Source of the DNA: Variovorax beijingensis
GTDB lineage: Bacteria > Pseudomonadota > Gammaproteobacteria > Burkholderiales > Burkholderiaceae_C
Length of the DNA stretch: 64,000 bases
Direction: 5' to 3'
NCBI RefSeq assembly: GCF_003951285.1
Contig: NZ_RXFQ01000021.1
Location: 1-64,000, forward strand
Of the stretch, positions 34,880 to 47,751 are shown piece after piece. Made by a program: the position numbers and the translations under genes. The notes under the pieces are model-generated. The model worked only from the letters and a program-made list of their open reading frames with translations, made no database searches and was not told where the DNA came from. The stretch's first letter is position 1. Each line of letters starts with the position of its first letter.

Positions 34880-35860
34880 TCAAGCAACAACAGCCCTGAG
34901 GTCGCGAAAGAAGGTTTCTTCCTGCTGCGCCTGCTCGCGCAGCTTGCCGGCCAGCGCCGCGGGATCGACCGGCTCCCGGCCCTTCACCATGCGCGCGGCC
35001 TTGAGCGCGAAGGCTCGCCAGCCGTCGCCGATGGCGATCAGCCGCTCGGACATCTGCTGCAGCTGCGGCTTGTCGAGCAGCTGCGCCGCCTCCTGCAGGA
35101 AACCCGCGTAGATGAAGCGGAAGCCCGCCCCGCCGGTGCCGATTTCTTCCTGCATGCGCACCACATGGCCGATGAAGTCGACACTGCGCGGATCGGACGG
35201 CGGCAGCTTCTGCATGCGCCTGGCCAGCGTGCGCATGCCGCGCACGCCGACGATGGGAATCGGCGCGAGCATGGTGCGCACCGTCTTGCGGATCGCCTTG
35301 GTCACCGACGCCGCATCGACCGTCTTGCGCTCGATGGCCTGCGGGTAGTACATGAGGCCCTTGGGCGCGAGCACGCCCTTGGCGAAGCGCGCACGCGAAA
35401 GATCGGCGCTGGCGCAGCGCACCGGCTCTTCGAACACCGGGTCGCTGATCAGGTAGTCGTCACCCTCCTTGCCGTACACCAGCAGGTTGTGCGCGTTGAA
35501 GTGGAAGCGCATGTTCGGCGGAAAGTACGGCAGCCAGTAGACCGAGGTCTGCAGTCCCACGATCTGCCCGCCCGCGAGCAGCGCATCGAGGCGCTGCGCG
35601 CCGGCCTCGGCGCTGCGGAAGGTCTCGAAGCGAAAGCGCGCGGCCATCGGCGCCAGCAGGCCCTTGATGATGGCCTTGGGCGGCATGCGGTACGAGATGA
35701 GCGGCAGGCCCGAGAGCTTGATGAACGGCAGGTAGGCGAAGGACAGCGCCGACGACAGGCCGAGCGCCATGCTCTCGGTCATGGGCACGCCGTGGTGGCG
35801 CATGAGGTTCGAGATGACGCCGCTTTCGCAATGCGCCGCTTGCTGGTGTTCGAATTTCAC
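34880..35860 (-). CDS. BtrH-like acyltransferase (BtrH_N/DUF4872)
   Basis: A 326-residue protein of the BtrH family. BtrH moves an ACP-bound acyl chain to an aminoglycoside in butirosin biosynthesis; the fold is papain-like. Candidate catalytic residues are Cys in QAAHCESGVISNLMRHHGVP, His in FHFNAHNLLVYG and Asp in LISDPVF, in the expected order. The start is GTG at 35860, overlapping the upstream gene stop (GTGA). In this ACP-containing cluster it may transfer the finished acyl chain to an amine or hydroxyl acceptor. The sequence match is to the family; the substrate is inference. Confidence 0.85.
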   Translation of the reverse strand: MKFEHQQAAHCESGVISNLMRHHGVPMTESMALGLSSALSFAYLPFIKLSGLPLISYRMPPKAIIKGLLAPMAARFRFETFRSAEAGAQRLDALLAGGQIVGLQTSVYWLPYFPPNMRFHFNAHNLLVYGKEGDDYLISDPVFEEPVRCASADLSRARFAKGVLAPKGLMYYPQAIERKTVDAASVTKAIRKTVRTMLAPIPIVGVRGMRTLARRMQKLPPSDPRSVDFIGHVVRMQEEIGTGGAGFRFIYAGFLQEAAQLLDKPQLQQMSERLIAIGDGWRAFALKAARMVKGREPVDPAALAGKLREQAQQEETFFRDLRAVVA

Positions 35861-36252
35861 GGCAGGCCCTGCAAGGTGGAAACGGGAAGTCCCAGCGCCT
35901 CCGAATAGCGCGCCAGGTGCTTCGCGGGCAGCGCCGCGAAGTGCTTCGGCTTCAGGTGGCGCCGCACGCGCCATTGCCAGAAGCCGCTGGTCTGCGAGAG
36001 CAGCGCCACGTCCATGCGGCGCTCGTACATCCAGTATTCGAGCGGCGACGCGAGCCCCCGGGCCGCGCGCTCCTTCGCGTCCCGGGCCTGCTCGACCAGC
36101 ACGTCGACCGCATGGCTGGTGACGATCTCCTCCGCCTCCCAGCCGCGCGAGCGGGTGGTGACCACGCGGCCCTGCGCATCGCGCGCGTACATGAGCTTGG
36201 CGTGGCCGTCGAGGGTGGCGTTGCCTTCCTGCGGAACAGCGTCGAGGTCCAT
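35857..36252 (-). CDS. 131-residue conserved-looking protein of unknown function
   Basis: Lies between the DarB-like KAS III (one base apart, TGACATG) and the BtrH-like gene (GTGA overlap), so it is translated in the same chain. It starts MDLDAVPQEGNATLDGHAKL and has Trp/Arg-rich helical segments (YWMYERRMDVALLSQ, GFWQWRVRRHLKPKHF). No signal peptide, TM helix or catalytic motif is visible. I do not recognise the family. Its tight coupling suggests a role in the same pathway, perhaps as an enzyme accessory protein. Confidence 0.75.
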   Translation of the reverse strand: MDLDAVPQEGNATLDGHAKLMYARDAQGRVVTTRSRGWEAEEIVTSHAVDVLVEQARDAKERAARGLASPLEYWMYERRMDVALLSQTSGFWQWRVRRHLKPKHFAALPAKHLARYSEALGLPVSTLQGLP

Positions 36253-36253
36253 G

Positions 36254-37387
36254 TCACACAGCTTCCATGTAGATGAAGCCGCTCGAGAAGCGGCCGCTTT
36301 CGGGCACGAACATCAGCAGCTTGTGGCCGGGCTTGATGCGGCCCGAGCGGAACAGTTCGTCGAGCATGATGTAGGGCGACGCCGATCCGGTGTTGCCCTT
36401 GGTCGCGAGATTGCTGAACCAGCGCTCGCGCGGAATGGCAAAGCCCATCTGCTCGAGGCAGCGGCTCACGGGTTCGACGAAATAGCCGGACGACAGGTGC
36501 GGCAGGAACCAGTCGACGTCGGCCGCCTTCAGGCCGCGCTTCCCGACGATGGCCGCGAGCGGCTCGCCCAGCGTGGCGCGCACGATGTTCTCGTTGAGCA
36601 GGCGCACGTCCTGCTTGACCGCAAAGGTGGACTCGCGCCGCCAGTCTTCGGGGTCGGTGCGGGCCCAGCCGTCGAGCCCGCCCTCCGCATTCTTGTCGGC
36701 CCCCGCGTACATGCAAACCGGCAGCTCGTGCGCGGCCGAAGACAGGTCGATCCACTCCACGCGCAGCGACAGCGGGCCGCGCGGCTCGCGCTCGAGCAGT
36801 ACCGCGCCGGCGCCGTCGGAAAGCATCCAGCGCAGGAAGTCCTTCTCGAAGGCGAGCTCGGGCCGCTCCTCGAGCGCCTGGAGCTTGTGCTCGAGCTCGG
36901 CCTCGAACCTGGAGCCGCGCATCACGGCCGAGGCCAGTTCCGAGCCGGTGGCCACCGCGCGCCGCGCATCGCCCGAGCGCACCGAGAGCCAGGCGTGCTT
37001 GAGCGCCGTGGTGCCCGCCAGGCAGATGCCCGCGCAAGCCACCACTTCGAGGCGCGGCCAGCCCAGTTCGCCATGCACCATCACCGCGTGGTTGGGCATC
37101 AGCTGGTCGGGCAGCGAGGTGCCGGTGACGAGGCAGTCCACCGGGCCGATGTCGCCGAGCGCCCGGATGGCCGAGGCGGTGAGCTGCGCATTGCTCATGG
37201 CGAGCCGGCCGGTGGCCCGGTCGATGGCGTAGTGGCGCGACTGGATGCCATTGCTGCGGAGAATCAGCCGCCGCGCGCGCGACGCCTTGCCGCCGATGCG
37301 GCCGAGGACGTCTTCGATGTCTTCATTGCTGACCGGGGAAAAGGGCAGGAAGGCGGCGGTGCGGGTCAGGAAGACTTCAGTCGTCAT
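36254..37387 (-). CDS. darB: KAS III-like condensing enzyme, DarB-like
   Basis: A 377-residue beta-ketoacyl synthase III homologue with the Cys118 (VVACAGIC), His297 (WFLPHLSSGYF) and Asn332 (TKGNTGSAS) triad intact. Together with a neighbouring DarA-like protein it fits the dialkylresorcinol condensing enzymes known from Pseudomonas and Flavobacteria, where DarB joins two beta-ketoacyl units. The N-terminal half carries the variable insert LILRSNGIQSRHYAIDRATG typical of that group. The ATG at 37387 overlaps the darA stop. The symbol is assigned by similarity and context. Confidence 0.8.
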   Translation of the reverse strand: MTTEVFLTRTAAFLPFSPVSNEDIEDVLGRIGGKASRARRLILRSNGIQSRHYAIDRATGRLAMSNAQLTASAIRALGDIGPVDCLVTGTSLPDQLMPNHAVMVHGELGWPRLEVVACAGICLAGTTALKHAWLSVRSGDARRAVATGSELASAVMRGSRFEAELEHKLQALEERPELAFEKDFLRWMLSDGAGAVLLEREPRGPLSLRVEWIDLSSAAHELPVCMYAGADKNAEGGLDGWARTDPEDWRRESTFAVKQDVRLLNENIVRATLGEPLAAIVGKRGLKAADVDWFLPHLSSGYFVEPVSRCLEQMGFAIPRERWFSNLATKGNTGSASPYIMLDELFRSGRIKPGHKLLMFVPESGRFSSGFIYMEAV

Positions 37388-38427
37388 AGAGGGGGGGAAC
37401 GGTCCGTGGCCGAGCCCGAAGGGCGTTCGAAGCTGGCTGTCATTTTAGTCAGCCACCCCTTGAACAGCGGCCGCAGCAGCGCCTGAAGGCTCAGGCTCAC
37501 CGGCACGACCGTGACAATGAGCACGAGCAGGAACACCACGTAGAGCAGCAGCAGCGGCTTGCGCTGCCAGGCACCGGGCCGGCCTGCCGCCATGATCAGC
37601 TTGCCCCAGAGGAAAAAGCTGCGCGTGCCGGCCTTTTCGCTGATGAGGAGCCGCGCATCGGCCTGCACCGCGCCCAGGCCCGCGAGCAGCGGCTGCGATC
37701 CGCGCTCCCGGTCGCCGTGCAGCGCCTCGCGCAGCGCCCGGCCGAAACGGCCCGCGCCCCGGATCTGTGCGTCGCTCAGGCCCGCGTCGGGCATGCCCCA
37801 GAAACCGCGCTTGCGGCCCCAGATCAGCCAGGCCGGCGTGGTGAAGAAGGTGGCCAGCGTCGGGCCGGGATCGGTGAGCACCACGTTGTCGATGAGGCGC
37901 GCGCCCACTGCGTCGAGCAGGCCCTTGAGCTTCTCGTGGGCCAGCAGCCACATGTTGCGGCAGGCGATGACCGTGACCACCGGCTTGCCCTCGAGCAGGC
38001 GCCGGGCCAGCGGATGCTTGAGAAAGGCGACGACCGGCTGCGACGGCGCCAGGAACCACACCTGGTAGGGCAGGATGACCAGGTCGAACTGCTCGTCGCC
38101 CGTGAGCGAGAGCGGCGCCAAGGGCGGCGGCTTCATGTGGGCCGACTCCGGGAACGCGTCGAAGAAGGTCAGGAAGGGCCAGGGAAACGGGAAATCCGCC
38201 TCTGGGCGCAGGGTTTCGACGTGCACGGAAATCCCCGGATCGGCCCTGAGCGGCGCGACGATCTGCTCGGCGACGCTGCCGAGCTGGCCGGTCTGCGAAT
38301 AGTGGATCACCAGGACACGCTTGATGCGCGCGGCGGGGCTGGAAATGCTTGAGTTCACTTGCTGGGGCGAGGCGGGGGCCGTCGAATGTAAGCCAACCGT
38401 AGCACTGGCGCATCTGCCATTGGTCAT
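37384..38427 (-). CDS. darA: DarA-like flavodoxin-fold protein
   Basis: A 347-residue protein. After about 35 residues it shows a flavodoxin-like nucleotide-binding start, KRVLVIHYSQTGQLGSVAEQ, with a glycine-rich P-loop of the FMN type. A C-terminal TM helix (LLLLYVVFLLVLIVTVVPVS) anchors it. In dialkylresorcinol pathways the DarA protein acts with DarB to aromatise the condensed chain. It is the first gene of the cluster; the upstream 92 bases hold a terminator for the glp operon but no clear promoter. Confidence 0.78.
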   Translation of the reverse strand: MTNGRCASATVGLHSTAPASPQQVNSSISSPAARIKRVLVIHYSQTGQLGSVAEQIVAPLRADPGISVHVETLRPEADFPFPWPFLTFFDAFPESAHMKPPPLAPLSLTGDEQFDLVILPYQVWFLAPSQPVVAFLKHPLARRLLEGKPVVTVIACRNMWLLAHEKLKGLLDAVGARLIDNVVLTDPGPTLATFFTTPAWLIWGRKRGFWGMPDAGLSDAQIRGAGRFGRALREALHGDRERGSQPLLAGLGAVQADARLLISEKAGTRSFFLWGKLIMAAGRPGAWQRKPLLLLYVVFLLVLIVTVVPVSLSLQALLRPLFKGWLTKMTASFERPSGSATDRSPPL

Positions 38428-38455
38428 GCCGTCGCGTCGATCCCACGGATGGACG

Positions 38456-38486
38456 AAAAAAAAGGCCGCACCCTCCGGCGCGGCCC
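38456..38486 (-). terminator. rho-independent terminator of the glycerol ABC operon
   Basis: On the minus strand GCCGC and GCGGC arms (GGCCGC at 38485-38480 and GCGGCC at 38469-38464) form a 6-bp stem with a 10-nt loop, followed by eight T residues (38463-38456). It lies 34 bases past the glpV stop and ends the long glp transcript before the lipid cluster starts. Confidence 0.88.
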
Positions 38487-38519
38487 TTCGTCAAACGCTG
38501 TTCGGCAAGAAGCAGCCGC

Positions 38520-40250
<1,731 letters not shown>

Positions 40251-40294
40251 GAATGTGTCTCCTCGGTTGAAAGCTTCCCCGGTTTTTTCGATCG

Positions 40295-40318
40295 CGGCTC
40301 CGGGGAGGCGGAGAGCCG
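40295..40318 (-). other. stem-loop between glpU and glpV
   Basis: CGGCTC and GAGCCG arms pair around a 12-nt loop in the 91-base gap before glpV. On the minus strand no T-run follows. Such hairpins often stabilise or set off the highly expressed binding-protein cistron; this is inference. Confidence 0.35.
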
Positions 40319-40341
40319 GTCGCGTCTGAAAATCGTCGGGC

Positions 40342-40650
40342 TCAGCCCTTGCGCATCACCAGCGCCAGAAGAAACATCGACAGCACGAAGCTGATCCAGA
40401 TCGAGGGCTCGGCTTCCAGGCTCATCCATTCCTGGAACTTGCCGGCCAGGCCGATGAAGACCAGGTTCAGGTAGGCCGCGGCAAGCAGCCCGATGAAGAG
40501 CCGGTCGCCGCGGGTGGTGGCAATCGGCAGCCAGCCGCGCCGCATGGTGGTGGGCGACTTGAACTCCCACACCGTCATGCCAACCAGCATGAGCGCGATG
40601 CAGATGAAGAAAACGGCCACCGGGGTGGTCCAGACCATCCAGTCGAACAT
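40342..40650 (-). CDS. glpU: small membrane protein GlpU (DUF2160)
   Basis: A 102-residue protein with three hydrophobic segments: VAVFFICIALMLVGMTVW, RLFIGLLAAAYLNLVFIGLA and SIWISFVLSMFLLALVM. It belongs to the DUF2160 group, which is found only inside GlpSTPQUV-type loci. The role is unknown; it may be an accessory of the importer. The ATG at 40650 follows a GGAGG site. It lies 16 bases after glpQ. Confidence 0.88.
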   Translation of the reverse strand: MFDWMVWTTPVAVFFICIALMLVGMTVWEFKSPTTMRRGWLPIATTRGDRLFIGLLAAAYLNLVFIGLAGKFQEWMSLEAEPSIWISFVLSMFLLALVMRKG

Positions 40651-40666
40651 GTCTTTTCGCCTCCTC

Positions 40667-41479
<813 letters not shown>

Positions 41480-41532
41480 GTCGGTTGCTCCATTTGTTTT
41501 TGTTCTTGTTGCGGTTGTTCTTGGCGCTGCCG

Positions 41533-41788
41533 TTCGGGGCACGTGCACAGGCCACCGGGTACTCCCCTCCGCGAATGTCCCCCGGCCTGCGGCCTCCTCC
41601 TTGATTTCGCTGCGGGGAGTACCCGATGCCCTGTGCACCAGGGCACGCCGCTGGTGTATCGCTGATCAACAACTGCTCTGTCCAACGCTCCCGTCGATGG
41701 GGTGCCTTGCGCAGCGAAATAAAGGAGGAGCCGAAGGCGGGGGACATTCGCTTCGCCGCGTACCCCGTCGGCGGGGGCGCGTCCTGAA
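41533..41788 (+). repeat. palindromic intergenic repeat, copy 2 (256 bp)
   Basis: The same element as copy 1 in the same orientation, bounded by TTCGGGGCACG (41533-41543) and CGCGTCCTGAA (41778-41788). The arms keep CGCGAATGTCCCC and AGCGAAATAAAGG. It lies inside the glp operon, between glpP and glpQ, so it will be transcribed and can fold in the polycistronic mRNA. Its left flank contains a GTTCTTGGCGCT motif shared with copy 1. Confidence 0.9.
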
Positions 41789-41807
41789 TAGGAGGGCCAG
41801 AAACAAG

Positions 41808-42694
<887 letters not shown>

Positions 42695-42698
<4 letters not shown>

Positions 42699-43765
42699 GC
42701 GACCAGCTCCTCGTCCTTGTAGTAGCAGGTGTGGGTGTCGAGCACCCGCAGCCACACGGTGTCGCCCACTGCCGGCGGCTGATCGTCCGAGTGCAGCCGC
42801 ACCTTGACCACGCCGCCGTCGACCTCGGCGCTCAGCATGGCGTGCGTGCCGACGTCCTGCACCTGCTTCACCACCGCGGGCACGACGCCTGCGGCGCCCG
42901 CGTTCGAAAGGCGCAGGTATTCGGGCCGGATGCCGATCTTGAGCGCGCCCTGCGGCAGTTCGCGCGTCGGCACGAGCGGCGTGCCCGCCACCTCGAGTGC
43001 GCCGTTCGCGCTCTTTGCCGAAAGAAAGTTCATGCCCGGCGAGCCGATGAAGTGGCCGACGAAGGTGTGCGCCGGCCGCTCGAACAGCGCCTCCGCGCTG
43101 CCCACCTGCACGGCCTTGCCGCGCGTCATCACCACCACCTCTTCGGCGAAGGTGAGCGCCTCGACCTGGTCGTGCGTCACGTAGATCAGCGTGAGCTTCA
43201 GCTCGCGGTGGATCTGCTTGAGCTTGCGGCGCAACTGCCACTTGAGGTGCGGATCGATCACCGTCAGCGGCTCGTCGAACAGCACCGCCGAGACGTCGCT
43301 GCGCACCAGGCCGCGGCCGAGCGATATCTTCTGCTTGGCGTCGGCCGCGAGGCCCGAGGCACGCTGGTTCAGCTGGCCGCTCATGTCGAGCATCTCGGCA
43401 ATCTCGCCCACGCGCTTCCTGATCTGGTCTTCGGGCACCTTGCGGTTGCGCAGCGGAAACGCGAGGTTCTCGGCCACGGTCATGGTGTCGTAGATCACCG
43501 GAAACTGGAACACCTGCGCGATGTTGCGCTCCTGCGGCGTGGCGCGCGTCATGTCGCGGCCATCGAAGGTCACCGTGCCCTGCGAGGGCACCAGCAGGCC
43601 CGAGATGATGTTGAGCATGGTCGTCTTGCCGCAGCCCGAGGGGCCGAGCAAGGCATAGGCGCCGCCATCGCGGAAGCTCATCTTGAGCGGCAGCAGCGCA
43701 TAGTCGCTGTCCTGCTTCGGGTTGGGGCGGTAGGCGTGGGCCAGGTCGAGATCGATGCGTGCCAT
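42695..43765 (-). CDS. glpT: glycerol ABC transporter ATP-binding protein GlpT (degenerate signature motif)
   Basis: A 356-residue ATPase of the MalK family. Walker A LLGPSGCGKTTML (Gly41-Thr49), Walker B AVLFDEPLTVID (Asp164, Glu165) and H-loop IYVTHDQVEA (His198) are intact. The ABC signature is degenerate: where LSGGQ is expected it reads GLAADAKQKISLGRGLVR (LAADA at residues 139-143). A C-terminal TOBE-like regulatory domain follows. The ATG at 43765 lies one base after the glpS stop (TGACATG). It forms a heterodimer with GlpS. Confidence 0.94.
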
Positions 43766-43766
43766 G

Positions 43767-44839
<1,073 letters not shown>

Positions 44840-44840
<1 letters not shown>

Positions 44841-46513
44841 CAGCGCTCCCCGTTGATCATGTAGCTGTTGTTGGTGGTGCGCGCCTGCAGCCAGGCGGCC
44901 ACCTGCCGGCGCTCCTCGGCCGTGTAGCGCAGGCCGAGCTTCGATCGGCGCCAGAGCACGTCGTCGGCGCTCACGGCCCACTCGTTCTCCTGCAGAAAGC
45001 GCAGTTCGCGCTCGTGAAGCCCCGGCGCCACGGCTTCGCCCATGTCTTCCATGGACTGCGCATCGCCGAGCAGCTCGGCCACGCGTGCGCCGTAGGCACG
45101 TGCCAGGCGGCGCGCGAGCCGCGCGTCCAGCCATGCATGGCGCGCCTGCACCGCGGCCACGAAGCGTTCGAAATCGTCGTCGGGCCGCGTGGCGGCGCCG
45201 ATCCATTCGGAAAGATCGCCGCCGGCCAGGAAGGCGCCATCGGTCCAGGGCGGACGCTGCGCGCTCGACTGGCCGAGCATCTTGCCGACCTCGTCGGCCG
45301 CGTCCTCGGCCAGCTTGCGGAAGGTGGTGATCTTGCCGCCCCACACCGACAGCAGCGGCGCCGCAGTGGTGTTCGATTCGAGCATGTAGTCGCGCGTGAC
45401 GGCCGAGGGGTCGCCCGACGCATCGTCGAGCAGCGGGCGCACGCCCGAGTAGGTCCAGACCACGTCGGCCGGCTTGACCGGCTTTTCGAAATAGCGGCTC
45501 GCCTGCATGCAGAGGTAGGCGATTTCTTCCTCGGCAATGCGCGCCGCGCCGGGATCGTCGCCGTTCAGTTCGATGTCGGTGGTGCCGATCAGCGTGAACT
45601 CGTCCTGGTAGGGAATCGCGAAGATGATCCGCTTGTCGGGGTTCTGGAAGATGTAGGCATGGTCGTGCTCGAACAGGCGCGGCACCACGATGTGGCTGCC
45701 CTTGACCAGCCGCAGGTGCCGCGTGGCCAGCGGCTCGCCCTTGGCCGACTGCGCCACGCCGCGCAGGAACGATTCCGCCCACGGTCCCGCGGCATTGACC
45801 ACGGCGCGCGCGCGCACCGCGCGGATGCTGCCGTCCGCAGCTTCGAGCGTGGCGGTCCAGCCGTCGGCGTCGCGCTGCGCATGGACGCAGCGGGTGCGCG
45901 TGAGCACCTCGGCGCCGCGCGCCCTGGCATCGATGGCGTTGAGCACCACGAGCCGCGCATCGTCGACCCAGCCGTCGGAATAGACGAAGCCGCGCTTGAA
46001 CTGCGGCTTGAGCGGCGCACCGGCCGCATGGCTGCGCAGGTCGATGCTGCGCGAGCCCGGCAGCACTTCGCGCTTGGCAAGGTGGTCGTACATGAACAGG
46101 CCGATGCGGATCATCCAGGCCGGCCGCATCGAAGGGTCATGCGGCATCACGAAGCGCAGCGGCCACATGATGTGCGGCGCGCTCTTGAGCAGCACCTCCC
46201 GCTCCTGCAGCGCCTTGCGCACGAGCGAGAACTCGTAGTACTCGAGGTAGCGCAGCCCGCCGTGGATCAGCTTGGTGGAGGACGACGAGGTGTGCGAGGC
46301 GAGATCGTCCTTCTCGCACAGCACCACGCGCCAGCCCCGGCCGGCCAGGTCGCGCGCAATGCCGCAGCCGTTGATGCCGCCGCCGACGATCAACACGTCG
46401 CAATCGGTTGCCGGCGAAGGCGGATTGGAGGAGAAATCGCTCACAGAAGATGGGCCCGTTGGTTCATGACTTCGGTCACGGAAGGGCGCCATTGTATTTT
46501 CGCGTCTTTTCAT
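44840..46513 (-). CDS. glpD: glycerol-3-phosphate dehydrogenase (FAD)
   Basis: A membrane-associated FAD enzyme that oxidises glycerol-3-phosphate to dihydroxyacetone phosphate and feeds the quinone pool. It is 557 residues. The FAD dinucleotide motif is DVLIVGGGINGCGIARDLAG, with HTSSSSTKLIHGGLRYLEYY, VVNAAGPWAE and GTTDIELNGDDPGAARI as GlpD signatures. The C-terminus matches the DAO_C domain. The ATG at 46513 has an AAAGGA site and faces glpR across a 121-base control region. It is the first gene of the minus-strand glp operon. Confidence 0.96.
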
Positions 46514-46561
46514 TTGGATTCCTTTTGACGCGATTTTCCTCCGAGTTTTCCCTTAGTAAGA

Positions 46562-46580
46562 TTCGTTTTCGTTCGTTTTA
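46562..46580. promoter_or_regulatory. GlpR operator candidate between glpD and glpR
   Basis: The divergent region has a direct-repeat tract with three TTCG words, TTCGTTTTCGTTCGTTTTA, in an otherwise T-rich 121-base spacer. DeoR-type glycerol regulators bind such TTCG direct repeats. One site would let GlpR control both operons. This fits established GlpR biology but is not verified here. Confidence 0.55.
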
Positions 46581-46634
46581 AAGTGGCACGGCCTGTACTC
46601 TCTGGGGAGTCTTCCCGCTTTCCACGACGTTTCC

Positions 46635-47402
46635 GTGAACTCCAATCCGCGCCAGATCAATCTTCTCGATACCGTGCGCTCGCGCGGCTCGGTCACCGTC
46701 GAGCAGCTGGCCGACATGCTGGGCGTCACGCTGCAGACGGTGCGGCGCGACGTGCAGCGGCTGGCCGACCAGGGATTGCTCACGCGTTTTCACGGCGGCG
46801 TGCGCGTGCCGAGCTCCACCACCGAGAACATCGGCTACCAGCAGCGCGAGACGCTGCATGCGGAGGGCAAGGCGCGCATCGCGCGGCGCGTGGCCGAGCT
46901 GGTGCCCAACGACTGCTCGCTGATCCTCAACATCGGCACCACCACCGAGGCCATCGCCAAGGCGCTGCTGCGCCACACGGGCCTGCGCGTGATCACCAAC
47001 AACCTGAACGTGGCGACGATCCTGAGCGGCAACACCTCGTGCGAGGTGATCGTGGCGGGCGGCTCGGTGCGCCCGCGCGACCGCGCGATCGTGGGCGAAG
47101 CGACCATCGATTTCATCCGCCAGTTCAAGGTGGACATCGCGCTGATCGGCGTGTCCAGCATCGAGCCCGACGGTTCGCTGCGCGACTTCGACCTGCGCGA
47201 GGTGAAGGTGGCACAAACCATCATCGCGCAGGCGCGCGAGGTGTGGCTGGCGGCGGACGCGAGCAAGTTCAACCGGCCCGCGATGATCCAGCTGGGCACG
47301 CTCTCGCAGATCGACCGCCTCTTCACCGACGCGGAGCCGCCGGCGCCTTTTGCCGATCTGCTGCATGCGGCGCAGGTTCGGCTCGAGATTGCGCGCGACT
47401 GA
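46635..47402 (+). CDS. glpR: glycerol regulon repressor GlpR (DeoR family)
   Basis: A 255-residue DeoR-family repressor. The N-terminal HTH reads VTVEQLADMLGVTLQTVRRD and the wing QGLLTRFHGGVRVPSS. The C-terminal sugar-phosphate domain has CSLILNIGTTTEAIAKALL and VWLAADASKFNRPA; it senses glycerol-3-phosphate or glycerol. The start is GTG at 46635 with a weak ribosome site, which keeps repressor levels low. It is divergent from glpD and is followed by glpK. Confidence 0.92.
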   Translation: MNSNPRQINLLDTVRSRGSVTVEQLADMLGVTLQTVRRDVQRLADQGLLTRFHGGVRVPSSTTENIGYQQRETLHAEGKARIARRVAELVPNDCSLILNIGTTTEAIAKALLRHTGLRVITNNLNVATILSGNTSCEVIVAGGSVRPRDRAIVGEATIDFIRQFKVDIALIGVSSIEPDGSLRDFDLREVKVAQTIIAQAREVWLAADASKFNRPAMIQLGTLSQIDRLFTDAEPPAPFADLLHAAQVRLEIARD

Positions 47403-47442
47403 AGATGAAAACTTGCTTCTCTGTTGTGTTTGAACTGCCTTG

Positions 47443-47700
47443 TTCAGGGCGCGCTCCCGCCGACGGGGTACCTTGCTCCGCGAATGTCCTCCGGCCTGCG
47501 GCCTCCCCCTTTATTTCGCTGCGCAAGGCACCCCATCGACGTGATCGTTATGCGGAGCGGTCGTTGATCGGCCATGCACCGGCAGCGCGCCCAGGTGCAC
47601 AGAGCATCGGGTGCTCCCCGCAGCGAAATCAAGGAGGAGGCCGCAGGCCGGGGGACATTCGCGGAGGGGAGTATCCGGTGATCTGTGCACGCGCCCTGAA
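47443..47700 (-). repeat. palindromic intergenic repeat, copy 3 (258 bp, inverted)
   Basis: The same element as copies 1 and 2, in the opposite orientation, bounded by TTCAGGGCGCG (47443-47453) and CGCGCCCTGAA (47690-47700). It fills most of the 349-base gap between glpR and glpK. Arms contain CGCGAATGTCC and GCGAAATCAAGG. Its right flank, read inverted, shows the same GTTC.TGGCG.T extension as copies 1 and 2. Confidence 0.9.
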
Positions 47701-47751
47701 CAAAACGCCGCGAACGCAAGTCGCATCCAGACTCCAAGGAACACTCAAACC

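Noticed and set aside
47443..47700. Peptides in repeat copies that look conserved between copies
   Set aside because: The shared peptides reflect the shared repeat DNA, occur in several frames and have no start or ribosome site.
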